Assembly (NCBI GenBank): GCA_031254445.1
Contig: JAIRUL010000234.1
Coordinates: 1-9,414, forward strand
Direction of reading: 5' to 3'
DNA: 9,414 bases
DNA from: Chitinispirillales bacterium
Lineage (GTDB): Bacteria > Fibrobacterota > Chitinivibrionia > Chitinivibrionales > Chitinispirillaceae
In this document: one piece after another, positions 1 to 5,889 of the stretch
Numbering within the stretch: position 1 is the first letter of the stretch
How the letters are laid out: each line of letters opens with the position of its first letter
The notes under the pieces: generated by a model
Database searches by the model: none
What the model saw: only the letters and a program-made list of their open reading frames with translations
Told to the model about the DNA's origin: nothing
Position numbers and translations under genes: made by a program

Positions 1-3000
1 TACGAGTACACCCGCCAGACATACACGATGAATGTCGGCGGGGTCGCCTACGACGCGCGCCAGCCATTGAAGCTTAACGACGGGGAGCTTAGGCTCAAAT
101 TTTCCGCTCCGCCCGCCGATCCGGGGATATCGGCTATGAAGAATTTGGTGAACGTTGCGCCGGCGCCGCCGACGTTTTCGTATCGGCTTGACGGCAACGA
201 CATCGTCGTAGGCCTTGGGCTTGAGCTGGAGAAGCTCTACAAAATAACGCTCAACCCGACGCCGATGAAAGACCGCGCGGGCCGGGCGCTAACAAACAAG
301 AAGCCGTGCTCGTTTTTCGCGTATCAGCCAAAACCCGCGCCTGTCGCGCGGTGGGAGCGCGGGTCGGGGATAGTGGAGCGGTTTGGGCCGCAGCATTTCC
401 CTATTAGGGCGCAGGGCACGTCGAGTTTAGATTTTAGGATATACAAGGTAGATCCGATGCACCATGCGTTTAGCCAATTCCCGAGTTCGCAAATCGAGGT
501 CCGCGAGAGCACGGCTCCGCCCGGGCCCGGCGAGGAGCCGGCCCGCATGGACTCGGCGTCCAGCCGCTATTCGAGGTACAGCTACACTAGCGATGTGGTA
601 AAACACATAATGATGCTCGGCAGCCCGCACTACTCGGCGGTTGTCGATTTGGAGAAGGAGGGGATAAATAAGTTCCAAACCGTAGATTTGAAGCCGATGC
701 TTGCCTCTGCGTTTGGAAAGGAGAAGGCAGGGACGTACCTCGTGGGCTTTAGGCAGCTTGACGGATCGGATAGGCGCTATTACGCGAGGGTGGACGTGAC
801 GGATTTGTGCCTTAGCGCGGTGGAGTCTAAGAGGAAGGTGATGTTCGCCGTAACGAGCTATTCGAGCGGCAAGGCCGTTTCCGATGTGTCGATAAGCATA
901 GACGGGATTGTTAAGAACAAGATGACGACGCTTGCGCAGGGGAAGACGGGCTCAGACGGGACATTTACGCTTGAGCACACATCGTCTCTTGCGGCGGCGT
1001 TTAAAAACGCGATGGTCAGGAGGGTCGTGGCGTCTAAGGGCGACGACGCGCTTGTGCTTGACGTCCGCGAGGGGAGCCACATAACGGCGCAGGTCTTTGC
1101 GAACAACCACTGGTACGGCGGGGGCGAGTACGACGGCGAGTGGCTTGGCTGGTTTAATTCGAAAGTGTATTCCAGCGAACAGGATAGCCATCTGCGCGGG
1201 TTCGTCCGCACCGAGCGCCCTATCTATAGGCCGGAGGACAGCGTCTTTATTAAAGGGTACGTTAGGGAGACAATGCACGGCGCTATCAAGTGGCCTACGA
1301 ATAACGCGGGCGAGAAGTACGTAGTGCGTGTGCATAGCCCGTCGCAGAAGTTTGTGGATTATCCGGTGCGGCTCAACGAGTTCGGCAGCTTTGACTTAAA
1401 AGTTTTTTCGAGCGAGCAGGCAACGGGGATCTACGAGGTGTCGCTCCTGCAACTGAAATCGCAGCAGCGCTCGCTTGATGTCGCCTCTACGGATTTTGCG
1501 GTCGAGGCGTACCGCATCCCGCGCTTTGACGTTCGCATGAGCGGGGCGGAGCGCGTCCCGAACGACGGGCCGGCCGAGGTGCGCGCCACGGCGTCGTACT
1601 ACGCCGGCGGGCGGGTAGTTGATAGAGATATAGCGTGGAAGGTAACGTCGTACCCCTACGACCACCGCCCGCGCGGGTTCGCCAATTACATTCTGTCGAG
1701 CGACGGGCGCTACGGCGCGGTGGCCGAGAGGCGCAGGCAGAGCGTTCTGGAGGAGAACGGGAAGACGGACGAGAACGGAAGCGCCGCCATTACGCTGAAC
1801 CCGCAGGCGGCCACCGACGGGAACCCGATGAAGTACGTGGTCGAGGCCACGGTTACCGACGCCGACAAGCAGACGGTTTCGTCGCGCCACACGGTGGTCG
1901 CGCTTCCGCCGTTTATCCTCGGCGTGCGCGCCAACCGCCACATAACGAGCGGCTCGGCGATATCGGCCCGCGTCGCGGCCATCGGCGTAAACGACTCGCT
2001 CATCGCCGGCCAAAAGGTGAACGTGGAACTGAAACGGGTTACGTGGGCATCGTACCTTGCCGACTCCGACTTCTCGTCGGGCAAGCCGAAGTACATCACC
2101 GACGAGACGGTTGAACTAGTTGAGGAGAAGGCCGTGGTGACTGGCAAGGAGCCGACAGCGGTAGAGTTCAAGAACCGCCAGCCCGGGGTCTACATCCTCG
2201 AACTTTCGTCCCGCGACCGCCTTGGGCGTTTGCAGACGGTGAGGGTCGACCTCTACCTTGCCGGAGGGGGAGCGGAATCGCAGACTTGGAAGAAAGCGGA
2301 GCAAAATCTCTTCGAGACGGTGACGGACAGGAATTCTTACGAGCCGGGGCAGCAGGCGAAAATCTTGCTGAAGAGCCCCTACAAAAAGGCGATCGCGCTG
2401 GCCGTGGCGGAGATGCCGAACGGCGAGATATCTTATAAGTGGGTGGACATCGCAAACGGGGAGGGCACGTTTACGCTTGAGATCAAGCAGGAGATGGCGC
2501 CGAAAATCCCCGTCAGCTTCCTTTTAATGCGCCCGCGCGCCGCCGTCCCCCGCCGCACCGCAGACGGGGTGCAGGTGGACGCCGGAAAGCCGGAGACCGT
2601 GGGGAACACGACGTGGCTTACCGTAAACCCCGTGGCGAATATGCTTGACGTCAAGCTAACGCATGCGCAGACAGTGATGCCCGGCGCGACGCTCGATGTA
2701 ACGGTATCGCTAAAAGACATTCAGGGAAAAGCGCTCGGCGGGGAGGTCGCGCTGTGGCTCGTCGACGAGGCGGTGCTGTCGCTGCGCAAGGAGAGAAGCT
2801 TAGATCCGCTGGAGGCGTTTTTGGAGGAGGTTCAATCGCATGTAACGCTGCGGGACAGCAGGAACCTCGCGTTAGGCGACCTGCTCACCCGCGAGAATCC
2901 GGGCGGCGGCGGCGGAGATATGGAGAACGACGGGGCGCTTGGGAAGATCACCCCGCGCAAAAATTTCAAAACGGTGCCGTACTGGAACCCGTCTATAAAA

Positions 3001-5121
3001 GTTGACAAAAACGGAACCGTTATCGTGAAGATCCCTATGTCGGACGATCTTACGAACTACTCCGTGCGGGCGATGGCGGTCAGCGGGCCGGATAAGTTCG
3101 GCGCCGCGAAAACGCGGGTGTCGGTGCGCCTGCCGGTGACGGTTCAGCCCGCCCTGCCGCGCTTCGTGCGCCTCGGCGACAAGCTCCGCGCCGGCGGCAT
3201 AGCGCGCGTGGTGGAGGGCGGCGGCGGCGCGGCAAGCTGGTCGATTGACGCGAAAGGGCTTAACGTTAAGAATACGCCGAATAAGCAGATACAATTAGAC
3301 GGCGTAAAGCCGATGCCGCTCTACGCAGACCTAGAAGTGCAGACGCCGCCGTTCACGCAGCGCGGGCGCTTGCAGTGGGATTCGGTGACGGTCAAGATGG
3401 CGGTGATGAGAAACTCGGACAAGGCGGGCGATGCATTTGAAGTTAAAATCCCTGTTTTGCCAGATAGGCAATATATAGAAGAGACGCAGTTCTCGCAGCT
3501 TGACAAAGGGAAAAGCTTCGCTTGGCCCGCGCTATCCAAGCCAGCGAGGGCGAACACCGTCTCAGGAAATATAATTGTGAGCGACAATCAGTACCTGCCG
3601 AAAATTATCTCGGCGATGGCGTCGCTTGTGCGGTATCCCTACGGCTGCACCGAGCAGGTTGTGTCGCAATCGTACCCGTCAATCGTATATAACGATCTAT
3701 GGAACAAATACGGCATCGATTCCCCCGACCCGTCCGTCGCGGAGAGCGTGAGGAGGGCGGTGGAGTTTTTGAAGACGGCGCAGCATACCGACGGGCTATT
3801 TGGCTACTGGCCCGGCGCGCCCGGGTACGTGTACCTTACCGCGTATGCGGTTGACTTCTTGACCGAGGTCAAAAACGCGAACAAGAATTTGAAACAGCCG
3901 TTCGCTTTCGATCAAACGATGTACGGGCTCGCCGTTGAAGCGTTGAAGCGCTCCCTGCGCAGCGACTACAGCCGCTTCGTGAGCGGCCACTCGGCATACG
4001 AACGCGCATGCGCGCTGTCCGCGCTCGCCAAGAGCGGGCATTTAGACATCGGCTACGCGAGGGAACTTGCCGCCGCCGCCCGCGATATGGACGTTTTGGG
4101 CAAGGCCAACGTGCTTAAAGCCGTCTCCGGCAAGCAAGACGCGCTAGGCAGCGAGTATGCCATGCTCGAAGACCAGCTGTGGAAGTCGACGGTATTCACG
4201 GAGCGCCAAGGCGCGGAGATGTTCGGCGGATTCCAGAGACACAGCTCGCCCATCGGCGCGCGGATGCACGTGACGGACGCCGCGACGCTCGCGTCGTTCG
4301 TGAGCGCGGTGTCGCCTCGCGGGCAAAGCAAAAACCAGCGGAGGATCGCCCTTATGACCGACGAGCTAATAAAAATGGGCGCGGACGACGGCTGGGGCAG
4401 CACCTACGCGAACAGCCTATCGCTCCTAGCGCTACGCGAGTACCTTGACAGCAAAGAGTCGGCGTCAAGCAACACGTTCAAACTTAACGACGGCGACAGG
4501 TCGCAGCAGCTAACGATGCAAGGCGCGCTGTCCACGTACTGGTCGAGCGGCAAAGCCGGCGACATATCCGCCACGGGCCAATCCGCAAACCGCGCTTTCT
4601 GGGTACGCTTGAGCCGCCGTTACGTGCCTCAGGCTCTCGGCAGCGCAGCCGAGCCCGAACAGCGCGGGTTCTCGGTTAAGCGCGAGATAATAAGGATGAA
4701 GAAGGGCGCGCCGCCCGAAAAGTTCGCAATCGACAAGGGCAACACCGTATTAAAGCTAAAGAGCGGCGATATCATCGAAGAGCACATACAGGTTGTCAAT
4801 TCGGAAACGCGCCTCTTTGTGGCAGTCTCCGCCCCCATAGCCGCCGGTTTCGAGCCCTTAAACCCGAGGCTTGAAAACGCGTCGAGCGACGCCCGCCCGT
4901 CGAACAGGAGCACAAACGAGGGCGACTTCAGCGCTTTCTTCGACGACCGCGTGGTGTACTTCTTCGAGAGGATGGAGCAGGGCACCTACGACTTCTACTT
5001 CAGAACCCAGGCCCTAACCGAAGGCGAGTTCTCCCACCCGCCCGCCAAGGCCGAAATGATGTACCAAATGAGCGTCTACGGCGCAAGCGCGGGGGCCAAG
5101 GCGGTCGTTTCGGAGAAGTAG
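1..5121 (+). CDS. Bacterial alpha-2-macroglobulin family protein with thioester domain, 5'-truncated by the window
   Basis: This is a large envelope protease inhibitor of the bacterial alpha-2-macroglobulin (A2M) family. In known members a protease cleaves the bait region, and the protein then traps it through a Cys-Gln thioester. Numbering here starts at the Met encoded at 28. That Met is probably not the start: the frame is open back to base 1 (YEYTRQTYT precedes it), it has no Shine-Dalgarno, and no signal peptide is present. Visible landmarks are an Ig-like N-terminal segment (about 1-105), an MG2-type motif ERPIYRPED (about 395-404), a second MG/bait segment starting TDRNSYEPGQ (about 766), GEVALWLVDEAVLSL (about 905-919), a Gly-rich loop PGGGGGD (about 958), the A2M signature RKNFKTVPYWNPSIKVDKNG (from about 977), the thioester GCTEQ (C1207, Q1210), a thioester-domain motif YLTAYAVDFL (about 1268), and a C-terminal MG10-like end FFDDRVVYFFERMEQGTYDF...PPAKAEMMY. 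The length of at least 1706 residues fits the E. coli YfhM class, which is often encoded beside penicillin-binding protein 1C; such a neighbour could lie upstream. The stop is TAG at 5119. The gene is clearly GC-rich, unlike the spacer regions. Family assignment is very secure; the in vivo target is unknown. Confidence 0.97.
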   Translation, partial: YEYTRQTYTMNVGGVAYDARQPLKLNDGELRLKFSAPPADPGISAMKNLVNVAPAPPTFSYRLDGNDIVVGLGLELEKLYKITLNPTPMKDRAGRALTNKKPCSFFAYQPKPAPVARWERGSGIVERFGPQHFPIRAQGTSSLDFRIYKVDPMHHAFSQFPSSQIEVRESTAPPGPGEEPARMDSASSRYSRYSYTSDVVKHIMMLGSPHYSAVVDLEKEGINKFQTVDLKPMLASAFGKEKAGTYLVGFRQLDGSDRRYYARVDVTDLCLSAVESKRKVMFAVTSYSSGKAVSDVSISIDGIVKNKMTTLAQGKTGSDGTFTLEHTSSLAAAFKNAMVRRVVASKGDDALVLDVREGSHITAQVFANNHWYGGGEYDGEWLGWFNSKVYSSEQDSHLRGFVRTERPIYRPEDSVFIKGYVRETMHGAIKWPTNNAGEKYVVRVHSPSQKFVDYPVRLNEFGSFDLKVFSSEQATGIYEVSLLQLKSQQRSLDVASTDFAVEAYRIPRFDVRMSGAERVPNDGPAEVRATASYYAGGRVVDRDIAWKVTSYPYDHRPRGFANYILSSDGRYGAVAERRRQSVLEENGKTDENGSAAITLNPQAATDGNPMKYVVEATVTDADKQTVSSRHTVVALPPFILGVRANRHITSGSAISARVAAIGVNDSLIAGQKVNVELKRVTWASYLADSDFSSGKPKYITDETVELVEEKAVVTGKEPTAVEFKNRQPGVYILELSSRDRLGRLQTVRVDLYLAGGGAESQTWKKAEQNLFETVTDRNSYEPGQQAKILLKSPYKKAIALAVAEMPNGEISYKWVDIANGEGTFTLEIKQEMAPKIPVSFLLMRPRAAVPRRTADGVQVDAGKPETVGNTTWLTVNPVANMLDVKLTHAQTVMPGATLDVTVSLKDIQGKALGGEVALWLVDEAVLSLRKERSLDPLEAFLEEVQSHVTLRDSRNLALGDLLTRENPGGGGGDMENDGALGKITPRKNFKTVPYWNPSIKVDKNGTVIVKIPMSDDLTNYSVRAMAVSGPDKFGAAKTRVSVRLPVTVQPALPRFVRLGDKLRAGGIARVVEGGGGAASWSIDAKGLNVKNTPNKQIQLDGVKPMPLYADLEVQTPPFTQRGRLQWDSVTVKMAVMRNSDKAGDAFEVKIPVLPDRQYIEETQFSQLDKGKSFAWPALSKPARANTVSGNIIVSDNQYLPKIISAMASLVRYPYGCTEQVVSQSYPSIVYNDLWNKYGIDSPDPSVAESVRRAVEFLKTAQHTDGLFGYWPGAPGYVYLTAYAVDFLTEVKNANKNLKQPFAFDQTMYGLAVEALKRSLRSDYSRFVSGHSAYERACALSALAKSGHLDIGYARELAAAARDMDVLGKANVLKAVSGKQDALGSEYAMLEDQLWKSTVFTERQGAEMFGGFQRHSSPIGARMHVTDAATLASFVSAVSPRGQSKNQRRIALMTDELIKMGADDGWGSTYANSLSLLALREYLDSKESASSNTFKLNDGDRSQQLTMQGALSTYWSSGKAGDISATGQSANRAFWVRLSRRYVPQALGSAAEPEQRGFSVKREIIRMKKGAPPEKFAIDKGNTVLKLKSGDIIEEHIQVVNSETRLFVAVSAPIAAGFEPLNPRLENASSDARPSNRSTNEGDFSAFFDDRVVYFFERMEQGTYDFYFRTQALTEGEFSHPPAKAEMMYQMSVYGASAGAKAVVSEK

Positions 5122-5174
5122 GGGGGGCGCGTTGAGGATGTTAGTACCGAACGAGTGGAGGGGAGGAAGAAAGG

Positions 5175-5190
5175 CGCTTTCGGGCAAGCG
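5175..5190 (-). terminator. Weak hairpin directly after the toxin-antitoxin operon
   Basis: On the minus strand, the stop codon of the chimeric gene is followed at once by a hairpin with 5-bp arms CGCTT/AAGCG around a 6-base loop, then CCTTTCTTCC. The arms are perfect but short and the T-tract is interrupted, so this is at best a weak intrinsic terminator. It also lies in the 69-base gap between two convergent genes, where a terminator is expected. Confidence 0.35.
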
Positions 5191-5448
5191 TTAGCGGATG
5201 TAATTGCTAATCGCTTCCTCAACCGCCGCGTTAAGCGATTTGCCGCTGGAGAGCGAGTATACGGCAAGCTGCCGATGAAGCGCAGGGTCGATGCGCACGT
5301 TGAATGTTCCCCTATAGGCCTTTTCCGGTTCTTTGTCCAGTTCCGCGCAGGTGTCTAAGTACTCGTCAACAACAAGTTCCGCCGCTTTCCTCGGCAGCGT
5401 TCCGGCCGCCGCCCAAAGCAGAATGTGCGAGTCTAAGAGAAGCCTCAT
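5191..5448 (-). CDS. Chimeric ORF: N-terminal stub of a VapC-like PIN toxin fused in frame to the C-terminal half of a HicB-type antitoxin
   Basis: The 85-residue product has two clearly different halves. Residues 1-26 (MRLLLDSHILLWAAAGTLPR...) match the first strand and helix of VapC-like PIN RNases, including the first catalytic acid, D6. The other ~100 residues of a PIN domain, with the remaining acidic residues, are absent. From about residue 26 the sequence becomes HicB-like: VDEYLDTCAELDKEPEKAY, then FNVRIDPALHRQLA and GKSLNAAVEEAISNYI. This is the ribbon-helix-helix DNA-binding end of HicB, which normally follows a ~50-residue N-terminal domain that is missing here. The PIN half should have no nuclease activity. 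The RHH half could still bind DNA. The start ATG overlaps the upstream antitoxin stop as ATGA, so the VapC start context is original and translation is probably coupled; GGGGGC lies just upstream as a possible ribosome site. No HicA toxin is visible. The gene looks like the product of a deletion joining a phd-vapC pair to a hicAB pair. It is open, not frameshifted, so it may still be made. Confidence 0.8.
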   Translation of the reverse strand: MRLLLDSHILLWAAAGTLPRKAAELVVDEYLDTCAELDKEPEKAYRGTFNVRIDPALHRQLAVYSLSSGKSLNAAVEEAISNYIR

Positions 5449-5693
5449 AAGCTGCCCCCGAAAAGGCCCTCTATCTCCCGCTTTCCCATAGAGTTAAAGT
5501 CTGCGGGGACGGCGAACTGGCCCGCCATAAAGCCAACCCTCCGAGCAGGTACCTCTTCATAGGATACGGGGACGACCTTAACCATAGGCTTGCCCGCCTT
5601 CGCGATGATGAACGGCCGCCCTTTTGCCGCGCCGTCTATCAGGGACGAAAGGCGCGTCTTGGCCTCGTGGATATTGAATTGCTGCATCTGCAT
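5445..5693 (-). CDS. Phd/YefM-family (VapB-like) type II antitoxin
   Basis: This small antitoxin of 82 residues has the Phd/YefM layout. The N-terminal DNA-binding and dimerisation region reads FNIHEAKTRLSSLIDGAAKG, followed by the strand pair PFIIAKAGKPMVKVVPV. The C-terminal toxin-binding tail is RRVGFMAGQFAVPADFNSMGKREIEGLFGG. That tail is typical of the subfamily paired with VapC toxins beginning MRLLLDTH, and the downstream gene begins in just that way. The start at 5693 is supported by GGAG (5699-5702 on the minus strand), five bases upstream; the Met codon at 5687 is a possible alternative. The gene is the first of a two-gene operon and shares the ATGA overlap with the next gene. Members of this family normally repress their own promoter, which fits the inverted repeat upstream. 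Because the partner toxin is truncated, the antitoxin is now probably an orphan. Family assignment is secure. Confidence 0.93.
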   Translation of the reverse strand: MQMQQFNIHEAKTRLSSLIDGAAKGRPFIIAKAGKPMVKVVPVSYEEVPARRVGFMAGQFAVPADFNSMGKREIEGLFGGSL

Positions 5694-5720
5694 GGGCGCT
5701 CCACCCCGGGTTAAATTTGG

Positions 5721-5743
5721 TTTAGTCTAGTTTAGTGGACTAA
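5721..5743. promoter_or_regulatory. Probable operator of the Phd-type antitoxin operon
   Basis: TTAGTC (5722-5727) and GACTAA (5738-5743) form a perfect inverted repeat with a 10-base spacer. A second TTTAGT at 5731 repeats the one at 5721 exactly 10 bp away, one helical turn. The site lies between the antitoxin start and the predicted -10 box, so a bound antitoxin would block transcription. Phd-family repressors bind short inverted repeats in this position; that this one is the operator is an inference. Confidence 0.5.
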
Positions 5744-5747
5744 GTTT

Positions 5748-5777
5748 AATATAGATGTTGCCGCGCTAAAAAGGCAA
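5748..5777 (-). promoter_or_regulatory. Predicted sigma-70-type promoter for the antitoxin operon
   Basis: On the minus strand TTGCCT (5772-5777) and TATATT (5748-5753) are separated by 18 bases. They match the -35 and -10 consensus at 4 of 6 and 5 of 6 positions. The predicted start of transcription falls inside the TTAGTC/GACTAA inverted repeat. The sigma factor preferences of the host are unknown, so confidence is moderate. Confidence 0.5.
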
Positions 5778-5889
5778 TGGGGGTGCGGTTATTTTTTTTG
5801 TGGAAGAAAATGGGGGAGAGAGCGGTTGCTTTGGTGTGGGCAGCGGGGTTTTTTGTAACCATCGTGACGCTACGACAATGCCGGTTAAT

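Noticed and set aside
28..30. ATG at 28 as the true start of the macroglobulin
   Set aside because: The frame is open to base 1, there is no Shine-Dalgarno before it and no signal peptide after it, so the gene continues upstream.
1396..2013. 205-codon antisense frame within the macroglobulin gene
   Set aside because: It has Arg/Val/Ala-rich composition typical of antisense frames in GC-rich genes and overlaps a strongly supported gene.
1635..2114. 159-codon frame in another phase of the macroglobulin gene
   Set aside because: The product is Arg/Gly-rich with no recognisable motif, and it lies fully inside the A2M coding sequence.
5757..5778. Hairpin GTTGCC/GGCAAT as terminator of the FISUMP/LRR gene
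   Set aside because: The T-run lies in the loop, not after the stem, and the hairpin overlaps the predicted -35 box of the antitoxin promoter. No convincing terminator is visible between 5700 and 5889.
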